Source: Amycolatopsis sp. 195334CR
GTDB taxonomy: Bacteria; Actinomycetota; Actinomycetes; Mycobacteriales; Pseudonocardiaceae
NCBI RefSeq assembly: GCF_017309385.1
Contig: NZ_JAFJMJ010000001.1
Span: 2,728,001-2,792,000 of the forward strand
DNA length: 64,000 nt
Direction of reading: 5' to 3'
Made by a program: the position numbers and the translations under genes. Positions 50,141 through 57,814 of this stretch are shown here, one piece after another (positions within the stretch are counted from its first letter, which is position 1; each line of letters starts with the position of its first letter). The notes under the pieces are model-generated. The model saw nothing but the letters and a program-made list of their open reading frames with translations. It was not told the origin of the DNA and did not search any database.

Positions 50141-51735
50141 TCGAGTTCTCGCGGGTGAGCATCACCTACGCCGAAGCCACCACCCCGGTGCTGTCCGATG
50201 TGGACCTCCTGGTCGAGGAGGGCGAGCTGTGCCTGGTCGCCGGGCGGACCGGCTCGGGCAAGTCGAGCTTCCTCGGCGCGATCAACGGACTGGTGCCGCA
50301 CTTCACCGGCGGTCACCTGCGCGGCAGCGTGCGGGTGGCGGGCAAGGACACCGCACAGCACCCGCCGCGCGAGTTCGCCGAGCTGGTCGGCGTGGTCGGG
50401 CAGGACCCGCTGGCCGGGTTCGTCACCGACACCGTCGAGGAGGAGCTCGCTTACGGCATGGAGCAGCTGGCCGTGCCGCCCGAGGTGATGCGCAAGCGGG
50501 TCGAGGAGACGCTGGACCTGCTGGGCATCGCCGAGTTGCGCAACCGTCCACTTCGGACGCTTTCCGGCGGGCAGCAGCAGCGGGTGGCGATCGGCTCGGT
50601 GCTCACCGCGCACCCGAAGGTGCTGGTGCTGGACGAGCCGACCTCGGCGCTGGACCCGACCGCGGCCGAGGACGTGCTGGCCGCGATCACCCGGCTGGTG
50701 CACGACCTCGGCACCACCGTGGTGGTCGCCGAACACCGGATGGAACGCGTCGCGCAGTACGCCGACCGCCTGCTCTACCTGCCCGGCGACGGCTCGATCC
50801 GGTCCGGCACCCCGGCCGAGGTGCTGGCCGGCGCGGACGTCGCGCCGCCGCTGGTCGAGCTGGGCAGGCTGGCCGGGTGGTCGCCGCTGCCGCTGTCGGT
50901 GCGGGACGCCCGGCGCCGGGCCGGGCCGCTGCGCGAGCAGCTGACCGGCCGGTCGCCGGTGGTGGTGTCGCGGCCGGACGCGCCGGTGAAGCTGGCGGCG
51001 GAGAAGGTGGTGGTGCGCTACGGCGAGCTGGTCGCCGTGCGGGAGGTCAGCCTCGACCTGCGTGGCGGGCAGATCGTGGCGTTGATGGGGCGCAACGGGT
51101 CCGGCAAGTCGTCGCTGCTGTGGGCGTTGCAGGGCAGCGGGCCGCGCGCCGGCGGCAAGGTGGACGTCGGTGGCCAGGATCCGAAGGCGTTGAAGCCGCA
51201 TCGGGCGAGGCGGCTGGTCGGCCTGGTCCCGCAGACCCCCGGTGACCTGCTCTACCTCGATTCGGTGGACAACGAGTGCACGCAGGCCGACCTCGAATCG
51301 GGGGCCGCGGCGGGCAGCTGCCGCGCCATGCTCGACCGCCTGACCCCCGGCATCGACGGCGGCAAGCACCCGCGCGACCTGTCCGAGGGGCAGCGGCTGG
51401 CGCTGGTGCTGGCGATCCAGCTGACCGCCGCGCCCGAGGTGATGCTGCTCGACGAGCCGACCCGAGGCCTGGACTACCACGCGAAACGGCACTTCAGCGC
51501 GGTCCTGGCGGAGCTGGCGGCGAAGGGGGCGGCCATCGTGCTCGCCACGCACGACGTGGAGTTCGTCGCGACGGCGGCCGACCGCGTGGTGGTGATGGCC
51601 GAAGGCGACGTGGTCGCCGACGGCCCGACGGCGGAGGTGGTGGTGGCGTCGCCCGCCTTCGCCCCGCAGGTGGCGAAGGTCCTGGCCCCAGCCGAGTGGC
51701 TCACGGTCGACCAGGTAGCGAAGGCCCTGGCATGA
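50137..51735 (+). CDS. Fused ECF transporter ATPase (EcfA-EcfA)
   Basis: 532 residues with two ABC ATPase domains in one chain. Domain 1: Walker A AGRTGSGKSS (Lys42), Q-loop VVGQDPLAGF, signature LSGGQQQRVAIGSVL, Walker B VLVLDEPTSALD, switch VVVAEHRMER. Domain 2: Walker A MGRNGSGKSS (Lys324), signature LSEGQRLALVLAI (Gly to Glu change), Walker B VMLLDEPTRGLD, switch VLATHDVEF. It energises EcfT and the S component. The start overlaps ecfT (GTGA). The altered second signature suggests some asymmetry between the two sites. Confidence 0.93.
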   Translation: MIEFSRVSITYAEATTPVLSDVDLLVEEGELCLVAGRTGSGKSSFLGAINGLVPHFTGGHLRGSVRVAGKDTAQHPPREFAELVGVVGQDPLAGFVTDTVEEELAYGMEQLAVPPEVMRKRVEETLDLLGIAELRNRPLRTLSGGQQQRVAIGSVLTAHPKVLVLDEPTSALDPTAAEDVLAAITRLVHDLGTTVVVAEHRMERVAQYADRLLYLPGDGSIRSGTPAEVLAGADVAPPLVELGRLAGWSPLPLSVRDARRRAGPLREQLTGRSPVVVSRPDAPVKLAAEKVVVRYGELVAVREVSLDLRGGQIVALMGRNGSGKSSLLWALQGSGPRAGGKVDVGGQDPKALKPHRARRLVGLVPQTPGDLLYLDSVDNECTQADLESGAAAGSCRAMLDRLTPGIDGGKHPRDLSEGQRLALVLAIQLTAAPEVMLLDEPTRGLDYHAKRHFSAVLAELAAKGAAIVLATHDVEFVATAADRVVVMAEGDVVADGPTAEVVVASPAFAPQVAKVLAPAEWLTVDQVAKALA

Positions 51736-51980
51736 CCGCCTCCGGCGACCGCGGCTCAGGTCGCGGCGGCCTCGTTCCGACCGGCTCGGTCGGCCGCGGC
51801 TCAGGTCGCGACGGTCTCGTTCCGACCGGCTCGGTCGGCCGCGGCTCAGGTCGCGGCGGCCTCGGCCCGACCGCCACCGTCGACTGCGGCTCAGGCTCCG
51901 AAGGCCTCGGCCGGCCCGGCTTCCTCGGCCGCGATAGCACCGCCATGGCCGATCTCAACAACCCCGGAGAGCGGGCATGA
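51732..51980 (+). CDS. Small tandem-repeat protein between EcfA and the S component
   Basis: 82 residues made almost wholly of a 15-residue unit of the form RGSGRGGLVPTGSVG, repeated about four times with growing divergence, and ending MADLNNPGERA. It is linked at both ends by ATGA overlaps (to the ATPase stop and the S-component start), the same coupling as in the rest of the operon, so it is probably translated. I recognise no family; it is expected to be disordered. An alternative is that a DNA repeat expanded between two genes and simply kept frame to preserve coupling. Confidence 0.6.
   Translation: MTASGDRGSGRGGLVPTGSVGRGSGRDGLVPTGSVGRGSGRGGLGPTATVDCGSGSEGLGRPGFLGRDSTAMADLNNPGERA
51750..51929 (+). 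repeat. 45-bp tandem repeat, four units
   Basis: Units start at 51750, 51795, 51840 and 51885, each with CGCGGCTCAGG or close to it near the start. Units 1 and 2 are nearly identical, while 3 and 4 have diverged. The 45-bp period is a multiple of three and keeps the reading frame. Confidence 0.88.
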
Positions 51981-52822
51981 CCGAAGCCGGTGACTTCCTC
52001 GAGCGGCCCAAGGTTGTGCGCATCACCCCGCGCTCCGCCGTGGTGCTGACCATCGCGGCCGTCCTCGGGCTGTCGATGTTCTTCTGGCCGCTGTTCGCCT
52101 CACCTCAGCCGGGCGCGCAGGCCCACTCGGCCGACGCGCCCTTCATCTTCATGTTCACCCTGCCGGTGCTGATCCTGATCGTGCTCGCCGAGGTCTCCGG
52201 CGGCGGCATCGATTCGAAGGCGCTGGCCATGCTGGGCGTGCTGTCCGCGATCAACGCCGGCCTCCGACCGCTGGGCGCGGGCACCGGCGGCATCGAGACC
52301 GTCTTCTTCCTGCTGATCCTCGCCGGGCGCGTGTTCGGCCCCGGCTTCGGCTTCGTGCTCGGCTCGACCTCGCTGTTCGCGTCGGCCCTGCTCACCGCCG
52401 GGGTCGGGCCGTGGCTGCCGTTCCAGATGCTGTCGTCGTCGCTGCTGGGGCTGGGCGCGGGCCTCCTGCCGCAGCGGGTCCGCGGCAGGGGCGAGATCGC
52501 CATGCTGGCCGCGTACGGCGTGGTCGCCGCCTACTTCTTCGGCTTCGTGATGAACATGTGGTTCTGGCCGTTCCTGGCCGGGACCTCGATGGACCCGGCC
52601 ACCGCCGGCCTGGCCTTCGTCCCCGGCGACGACCTCGGCGCGAACCTGCACCGCTTCTTCGTCTTCTCGCTGCTGACCTCGACCTTCGGCTGGGACACCG
52701 GCCGCGCGATCACCAACCTGATCGCCATCGTGCTGGTCGGCCCGGCGGTACTGGCCACCCTCCGGCGCGCCTCCCGCCGGGCCGCCTTCAGCGCCCCGGT
52801 GACCTTCCGGTCTCAGCCGTAG
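51977..52822 (+). CDS. ECF transporter S component, probably for cobalamin
   Basis: 281-residue membrane protein with six or seven helices. It is the substrate-binding subunit of the ECF complex formed with the upstream EcfT and ATPase. Marks include LAMLGVLSAINAGLRPLGAG, GIETVFFLLILAGRVFGPGF and FVLGSTSLFASALLTAGVGPWLPFQ, which place it with the S components related to the cobalamin-specific CbrT group. The assignment to B12 rests on the riboswitch and the toroid and DUF4430-like genes of the operon. A cytoplasmic N-terminal tail carries ERPKVVRITPRS. Its 3' end overlaps the convergent dehydrogenase gene by 10 bp. Confidence 0.85.
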   Translation: MTEAGDFLERPKVVRITPRSAVVLTIAAVLGLSMFFWPLFASPQPGAQAHSADAPFIFMFTLPVLILIVLAEVSGGGIDSKALAMLGVLSAINAGLRPLGAGTGGIETVFFLLILAGRVFGPGFGFVLGSTSLFASALLTAGVGPWLPFQMLSSSLLGLGAGLLPQRVRGRGEIAMLAAYGVVAAYFFGFVMNMWFWPFLAGTSMDPATAGLAFVPGDDLGANLHRFFVFSLLTSTFGWDTGRAITNLIAIVLVGPAVLATLRRASRRAAFSAPVTFRSQP

Positions 52823-53670
52823 GAGTAGAAGCCCCGGCCGGTCTTCTTGCCGAGCAGCCCGGCGTCCACCATGCGCAGCAGCAGCGGCGGCGACGAGTAC
52901 AGCGGCTCCTTGAACTCGGCGTACATCGAGTCCGCGATCGCCTTGATGGTGTCCAGCCCGATCAGGTCGGACAGGCGCAACGGCCCCATCGGGTGCGCGG
53001 TGCCCAGCTCCATGCCGCGGTCGATGTCCTCCGCCGAGGCGAAGCCCGACTCGATCATCCGGATCGCCGAGAGCAGGTACGGCACCAGCAGCGAGTTCAC
53101 GATGAACCCGGCCCGGTCCTGCGACCGGATCACCGTCTTGCCCAGCGTGCCGGTCGCGTGCTCCTCGGCCGCCTTGATGGTGTCCTCACCGGTCAGCAGC
53201 GAGGGCACCAGCTCGACCAGCGGCAGCACCGGCACCGGGTTGAAGAAGTGGATGCCGACCACCTGGGCCGGCCGCCGGGTGGCCATGCCCAGCTTCATGA
53301 TCGGGATCGACGAGGTGTTGGAGGCGAAGATCGCGTCCTCGGCCTCGACCACCTTGTCCAGCGCGCCGAACACCTCGACCTTGGCCTGCTCCTGCTCGAG
53401 GATGGCCTCGACCACCAGCTGGCGGTCGGCGAACGCGTCGAGGTCGGTGCTGAAGGTCAGCCGCGCCAGCGCCGCCTCGGCGTCCTCTGTGGAGAGTTTG
53501 CCGCTGCGCGTCCCGCGCTCGAGTGACTTCTCGATGCGCTTGCGCCCGGCATCCAGCGCAGGCTGGGACACCTCGCTGACCACCACGTCGAGGCCTGCCC
53601 TCGCGTGCACCTCGGCGATACCCGAGCCCATCAGGCCCGCACCGATCACTCCGACCCGTTCAACCCGCAC
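52813..53670 (-). CDS. 3-hydroxybutyryl-CoA dehydrogenase
   Basis: 285-residue NAD(P)-dependent 3-hydroxyacyl-CoA dehydrogenase of the short, single-function type. The Rossmann motif is RVGVIGAGLMGSGIAEVHARAG. FASNTSSIPIMKL (catalytic Ser/Asn region), GIHFFNPVPVLPLVELVP (catalytic His) and DRAGFIVNSLLVPYL follow. The C-terminus, MGPLRLSDLIGLDT and LLGKKTGRGFYSY, is complete. It acts in butanoate or fatty-acid metabolism. GTG start at 53670. It is a lone gene with no thiolase or crotonase nearby. Confidence 0.93.
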   Translation of the reverse strand: MRVERVGVIGAGLMGSGIAEVHARAGLDVVVSEVSQPALDAGRKRIEKSLERGTRSGKLSTEDAEAALARLTFSTDLDAFADRQLVVEAILEQEQAKVEVFGALDKVVEAEDAIFASNTSSIPIMKLGMATRRPAQVVGIHFFNPVPVLPLVELVPSLLTGEDTIKAAEEHATGTLGKTVIRSQDRAGFIVNSLLVPYLLSAIRMIESGFASAEDIDRGMELGTAHPMGPLRLSDLIGLDTIKAIADSMYAEFKEPLYSSPPLLLRMVDAGLLGKKTGRGFYSYG

Positions 53671-53714
53671 CGTTGCCTCCTAGTTGAAGCCCTGTTCGCG
53701 GAGGCACGCGTGAG

Positions 53715-53755
53715 GCGAGGGTGGGCGCCGGGTTCACCGGCTCACCCACCCTCGC
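53715..53755 (-). terminator. Hairpin after the DUF3073 gene
   Basis: GCGAGGGTGGG (53715-53725) pairs with CCCACCCTCGC (53745-53755), with an additional inner CCGG/CCGG stem. It lies between the DUF3073 stop and the dehydrogenase start, both on the minus strand. No T-run is present. Confidence 0.6.
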
Positions 53756-53765
53756 GTTCATGCGT

Positions 53766-53954
53766 TCAGCGGCGATACTCGTCGTACTCGTCGGCGTACG
53801 GGTCTTCGTATCGCTGATCGTCCTCGCGTGGTTCCACGTCCGAGGACCTACCAGACAGCTCGCGCTGCAAAGCGTCGAAGTCCGTTTCGTGGGAGGAGTA
53901 CTTGAGCTCCCGCGCCACCTTCGTCTGCTTAGCCTTAGCCCGGCCGCGCCCCAT
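53766..53954 (-). CDS. DUF3073 protein
   Basis: 62-residue basic-then-acidic protein, MGRGRAKAKQTKVARELKYS, then an acidic, tyrosine-rich tail (EDPYADEYDEYRR). This is the DUF3073 family, found in nearly all actinobacteria next to purM/purF (Rv0810c in M. tuberculosis). Function unknown. Here about 16 kb of other genes separate it from purM. The start ATG 53954 is fixed by the family N-terminus. Confidence 0.93.
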   Translation of the reverse strand: MGRGRAKAKQTKVARELKYSSHETDFDALQRELSGRSSDVEPREDDQRYEDPYADEYDEYRR

Positions 53955-54139
53955 GGCTCGACCCCCTCGCACAGGGGCGGGGCGGCCGGGGGTAGCGGCG
54001 GCCCCGCATCGTCTCGACAATTCTTTCCTGAACACACCGTACCGTGTCCGGGGGGTGGAATGCGACGCGGCACGGTGTGCAAGACGCGACATTGACCTCC
54101 GGTGGTGATCCGCGCAGGTAGCCGTGTCACGATTCACGG

Positions 54140-55051
54140 GTGCTTCGTCCGTTCGTGGCCTACCTCAGGGTGTACGAGCCGCTGTCCGCGTTCGGCGACA
54201 CCGTCGACCCGCGCCTGGTCGAGGCGGTCGAGAGAGCCAAGCTGACCCGCGCCAGCGTCGGCGAGCGCGAACAGCGGATGTGGCTCAGGTCACAGGTCAC
54301 CACGCCCGCCCGGTTGCTGCCGGCGGAGCTGGTCGACGGCCGCCCCGCGCCGAGTGCGAAGACCGACCTGCTGGTGCTCGATCCGGCCGAGGTGCCGGTG
54401 GTGCCCGACGGCGGTGCCGAGGTCGGCCCCGGCCCGCTGGTCTGCCCGCTGGAACTCCGCGCCCGCTCGGCCGCGGCACTGGTCAACTTCCTCGGCGACG
54501 CGCACCCCGCGCTGCGAGCCGCCGTGCTGACCGCCGGCGGGGTGACCGCCGAGTCCATCCGGGCCAGGACCGCCGCCGCGCTCGGCGAGCTGCGCGGCTC
54601 GGTGGTGCACGTGCTGTCCACCACCTGGACCGTGCCGCTGCCGTGGTTCGCCCTGGTCGACCCGGACCAGCGGCGGCTGGTGCTCGGCTCGTCCCGGCAC
54701 GACCCCCGCCGCGAGCTGTCCTGGCGGGTGGCCATGGGCGACGCCCAGCGCCGGGTCGAGGAGGCCTACGAGCTGGTCGAGCAGACCTTCGGCGACTCGG
54801 GCCCCGGCCGCGTGCTGGAGGAGACCGGGCGCTGGCTCTCGCACTTCCACCCCAACTCCGCGGTCGAGCTGGACTACGGCGGCCTCGTGCAGTTGATCGC
54901 CGACCCGATCCTGGAATCGGACAAATCCGCCGAGGACGTGCACAACATCCTCGACGCCCTGCGCGAGGGCAATGTCGAGGAGCTGGCCGAGCTGTTCGGC
55001 GAGCTGCGCGACTACTGGAGCGAGCTCGCCGCCCGCGAGCGGTTCAACTAG
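54140..55051 (+). CDS. Conserved actinobacterial protein of unknown function
   Basis: 303-residue soluble protein starting MLRPFVAYLRVYEPLSAFGD and ending in ELFGELRDYWSELAARERFN. It contains STTWTVPLPWFALVDPDQRR, RRELSWRVAMGDAQRRVEEA and WLSHFHPNSAVELDYGGLV. I recognise it as a protein found beside DUF3073 and asparaginase genes in actinobacteria, but no activity is known and I see no catalytic motif. The last part is strongly helical. Its end overlaps the convergent asparaginase gene by 4 bp. Confidence 0.8.
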   Translation: MLRPFVAYLRVYEPLSAFGDTVDPRLVEAVERAKLTRASVGEREQRMWLRSQVTTPARLLPAELVDGRPAPSAKTDLLVLDPAEVPVVPDGGAEVGPGPLVCPLELRARSAAALVNFLGDAHPALRAAVLTAGGVTAESIRARTAAALGELRGSVVHVLSTTWTVPLPWFALVDPDQRRLVLGSSRHDPRRELSWRVAMGDAQRRVEEAYELVEQTFGDSGPGRVLEETGRWLSHFHPNSAVELDYGGLVQLIADPILESDKSAEDVHNILDALREGNVEELAELFGELRDYWSELAARERFN

Positions 55052-56004
55052 AACGTCACCCGGAACTCGCCGACCTCGCGCCCACCGCCGAGCACCCAGC
55101 CGGCCCCGCGCGCGAGACCGTCCAAAACGGACGCTGCCGCGTCGGAGGCCGGGGTGTGCCCGAGCTTGCGCAACGCAGTCACCAGCACCGCCTCGCGGAC
55201 GCGCTGGCCACCGTCGTCGATCTTCACCGTGATCGCGGAGCCGTCCGGCAGGGCCACCGCGTGCACGCCCTCCGCGCCGCCCTTGGCGAGCAGGCCATCG
55301 ACCGCCAGCATCAGCACGGTGTCCTCGCGGCCGGTGCCGCCGATCAGCCACGGGTTCGCCCGCATGCACCGGTCGATCCGGCGCTCGGCTTCGTCGTCCG
55401 AGGTGGTCAGGCGCGAGAACGAGCGCGCGAGCCCGGCCAGCGAGAAGGCGAACAGGGGCGCGCCGCAGCCGTCGACCCCGGTGTGCGCGATCTCCTCACC
55501 GATCAGGTCCTCGATGGCCTCGCCGATGATCCGCTGGAGCTTGTGGTCCGGCGACAGGTAGTCCTCGGTCGACCAGCCGCGCTGCACGCAGGTGACCAGC
55601 ATGCCCGCGTGCTTGCCGGAACAGTTCATCGCCAGCCGGTCGGGCGCACCGGCGCGGATGGCGTCGATCCGGCTCGGCCCGTGCAGCGGGTAGTCGGCCG
55701 GGCACCGGAGGTCCGCTTCGCTCAGGCCGTGCCGCGCCAGCAGCTCGGCGACCCGGCGGACGTGCTCGGGCTCGCCGTTGTGCGAGGCGCAGATGATGGC
55801 GAGGTCCTCGTCGTCGACCTCCAGCCCGGCCCGCAGCATGCCGAGCGCCTGCAGCGGTTTGTTCGACGACCGCGGGTACACCGGGACCCGGGTCTCACCC
55901 AGTTCTAGCACCGGCTCGCCGCCGGGTCCGGTGATCAGCAACGACCCGCGGTGGAAGCTCTCGGTGAAACCGGAGCGGACCACCTCGACGAGCGTGGGGT
56001 TCAA
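55048..56004 (-). CDS. Asparaginase, thermolabile (asparaginase II, PF06089) type
   Basis: 318 residues. The family motifs are VVRSGFTESFHRGSLLITGP, YPRSSNKPLQALGML (catalytic Ser-Ser-x-Lys, like a serine beta-lactamase), ICASHNGEPEHVRRVAELL, NCSGKHAGMLVTCVQRGW and TGVDGCGAPLFAFSL. It is unrelated to E. coli AnsA/AnsB and typical of Rhizobium and actinobacteria. The start is a TTG (56004), within the stop codon of the upstream rsiG gene (TTGA), so expression is coupled. Confidence 0.92.
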   Translation of the reverse strand: MNPTLVEVVRSGFTESFHRGSLLITGPGGEPVLELGETRVPVYPRSSNKPLQALGMLRAGLEVDDEDLAIICASHNGEPEHVRRVAELLARHGLSEADLRCPADYPLHGPSRIDAIRAGAPDRLAMNCSGKHAGMLVTCVQRGWSTEDYLSPDHKLQRIIGEAIEDLIGEEIAHTGVDGCGAPLFAFSLAGLARSFSRLTTSDDEAERRIDRCMRANPWLIGGTGREDTVLMLAVDGLLAKGGAEGVHAVALPDGSAITVKIDDGGQRVREAVLVTALRKLGHTPASDAAASVLDGLARGAGWVLGGGREVGEFRVTF

Positions 56005-56573
56005 GAAGCGTCCTCGCGTTTCCCTCGTTCACTGGCGAGCAGTTCGTCGACCGAGGCCAGCCCCTCGGCGTAGCGGCCGGCGATCTCGCCGTTGATGGTG
56101 TCGACCACCACCTGCACCTCGCGGCGGCGCGCGGAGACGGACTCCTCGGCGCGGTGGTAGTCGGCGAGCGTGCCGGCCAGCTTCTCGTCGGTCAGCTCGG
56201 TGACGTCGGTGAGCCCGGAGTCGCCGGCCAGCGCCTCGGCCTGCCGCCGGTAGTCGCCCGCCCGTGACGGCTCCAGCTGCTGGAGCCTGCCGAGCGCGGC
56301 CGGGCCGAGCGCGTTGTCCGCGAGAATGGTGGCCAACTGGTCGACCACGCTGCCGGACAGCTCACCGCTGGAGCGGCGCTGCTGCTCGGCACGCACGATG
56401 TCGATGCGGGCGTGCAGCACGCGGCGCAGGTAGGACAGATCGGTCTCCTCCTGCGCGGCCTCGTTGCGGCGCTCGCGCAGCGTGTTGAGCGTGAGGTCGT
56501 CGAGCCCGCGCACGTATTCGGGGTTCAGGACGCGGTCGATGCGACGGCGCCCACCAGGCCGGACTTCAATCAC
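56001..56573 (-). CDS. rsiG: RsiG-family c-di-GMP-binding anti-sigma factor
   Basis: 190 residues, mostly coiled coil. In Streptomyces, RsiG holds sigma WhiG inactive when loaded with c-di-GMP, through two copies of E(x)3S(x)2R(x)3Q(x)3D, one on each helix of an antiparallel coil. Both copies are visible here: E43-S47-R50-H54-D58 (ETDLSYLRRVLHARID) and E143-S147-R150-Q154-D158 (EESVSARRREVQVVVD). The first has His in place of Gln. An older name for the family is aerial mycelium formation protein AmfC. GTG 56573 matches the family N-terminus. No whiG lies in the window. The start sits in the palindrome ATCACGTGAT (56569-56578), a possible operator. Confidence 0.88.
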   Translation of the reverse strand: MIEVRPGGRRRIDRVLNPEYVRGLDDLTLNTLRERRNEAAQEETDLSYLRRVLHARIDIVRAEQQRRSSGELSGSVVDQLATILADNALGPAALGRLQQLEPSRAGDYRRQAEALAGDSGLTDVTELTDEKLAGTLADYHRAEESVSARRREVQVVVDTINGEIAGRYAEGLASVDELLASERGKREDAS

Positions 56574-56657
56574 GTGATCATCCTTCGTGCTGCCCCCCGG
56601 TTCCGCGATGAGGTACCAGTGTGGCGCAAAATTTCGCATCCGGAAGGGACCACTCGC

Positions 56658-57785
56658 TCAGCCACGCAGCCGGGCAGCCGCTTCGCGCCCCGGCGCGGCC
56701 TTCTCCGCGGGTACCGAGTCGGGGTCGACGGTGGCCTGGATGCGCCGGTCCTCGGCACCGGCCAGCAGTTCTTCCGTGGTCGGCGCGGACCGCTTGAGCA
56801 GGGCGAGCGCGATCGGGCCGAGTTCGTGGTGCTGGATGACGCTGCCCACCCGGCCGACGGTCTTCTCGCCGAGCAGCACCGGATCACCCGTCTCGGGGGT
56901 GATTTCGGGCGACCCGTCCAGGTGCAGCAGCACCATCTGCCGCGGCGGGCGGCCGACGTTGTGCACCTTCGAGACCGTCTCCTGGCCGCGGTAGCAGCCC
57001 TTCGCCACGTGGGCGGCGGAGCCGATCCAGTTCACCTCGTGCGGAATCGTGCGCTCGTCGGTGTCCACGCCGACGCGGGCGTGCAGCGATTCCACGCGCA
57101 GCGCGTCGTAGGTCCAGCTGCCGGCGGGCCGGGCACCCGCGTCGGTGATGCGGGTCCACCAGTCGGCGAGGTCGGCGCGCGGCACCACCAGGTCGACGCT
57201 GCTGCGGCCGGGCCACGGCATGCGCCGCGCGAAACCACCCTCGAACGAGGCGACGTCGTACGGCGCGTCGCCGAGCGAAATGCCCAGCGCGTCGAGGATC
57301 CGGCCGGACTCGGGGCCGAGCAGGGTGAGCAGCGCGTGCTCGGCGGTGGTGTCCCGAATGTCCACTTGGGACCAGAACTTCATCGCCTCCAGGTAGCCGA
57401 TCAGCGGCTGCTGCCCGCCCTTGGGCAGGGCGCTGGTGGCCACCGCGCCCGGATCGGTGTCCAGGTGCACGGTGTCGCCGGTGTGGGCGAGCACCATGTG
57501 CGACTCCACCCGGCCGTGCGTGTCGAGCACGAGTGCCTCGGTACCGCTGTCCGCCGGGAGTCCGGTGACGTGCTGGGAGATCACCAAGTGCAGCCAGGAC
57601 AACCGTTCCGGGCCGCTGACGCTGATGAACTCGCGGTGCGAGCGGTCGACCACCGCCACCGACCGGGCGGCGGTGCGCTGCTCGGCGAACGGATCACCCC
57701 AGTGCCAGGGCACGCCTGCCTCCGGGTGGTGGTCCGGGGTCGGGACCGCGCGCGGAAGTTCCAGCAAGGGTGAGCTGTAGGGCAT
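56658..57785 (-). CDS. Folate-binding protein YgfZ (iron-sulfur cluster repair)
   Basis: 375-residue protein of the GcvT-like folate-binding fold. The diagnostic YgfZ motif K-G-C-Y-x-G-Q-E is present in HVAKGCYRGQETVSKVHNVG. The N-terminal part has RSVAVVDRSHREFISVSGPE and SWLHLVISQHVTGL. YgfZ uses tetrahydrofolate to maintain certain Fe-S enzymes. It is Rv0811c in the mycobacterial gene order and lies, as there, divergent from the class IV aminotransferase gene. Confidence 0.92.
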   Translation of the reverse strand: MPYSSPLLELPRAVPTPDHHPEAGVPWHWGDPFAEQRTAARSVAVVDRSHREFISVSGPERLSWLHLVISQHVTGLPADSGTEALVLDTHGRVESHMVLAHTGDTVHLDTDPGAVATSALPKGGQQPLIGYLEAMKFWSQVDIRDTTAEHALLTLLGPESGRILDALGISLGDAPYDVASFEGGFARRMPWPGRSSVDLVVPRADLADWWTRITDAGARPAGSWTYDALRVESLHARVGVDTDERTIPHEVNWIGSAAHVAKGCYRGQETVSKVHNVGRPPRQMVLLHLDGSPEITPETGDPVLLGEKTVGRVGSVIQHHELGPIALALLKRSAPTTEELLAGAEDRRIQATVDPDSVPAEKAAPGREAAARLRG

Positions 57786-57814
57786 GTCCCCATGCTAGTG
57801 AGTAGGGTCGGCGT

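Noticed and set aside
51750..51929. CRISPR array
   Set aside because: Units are contiguous 45-bp repeats with no spacers, inside a reading frame.
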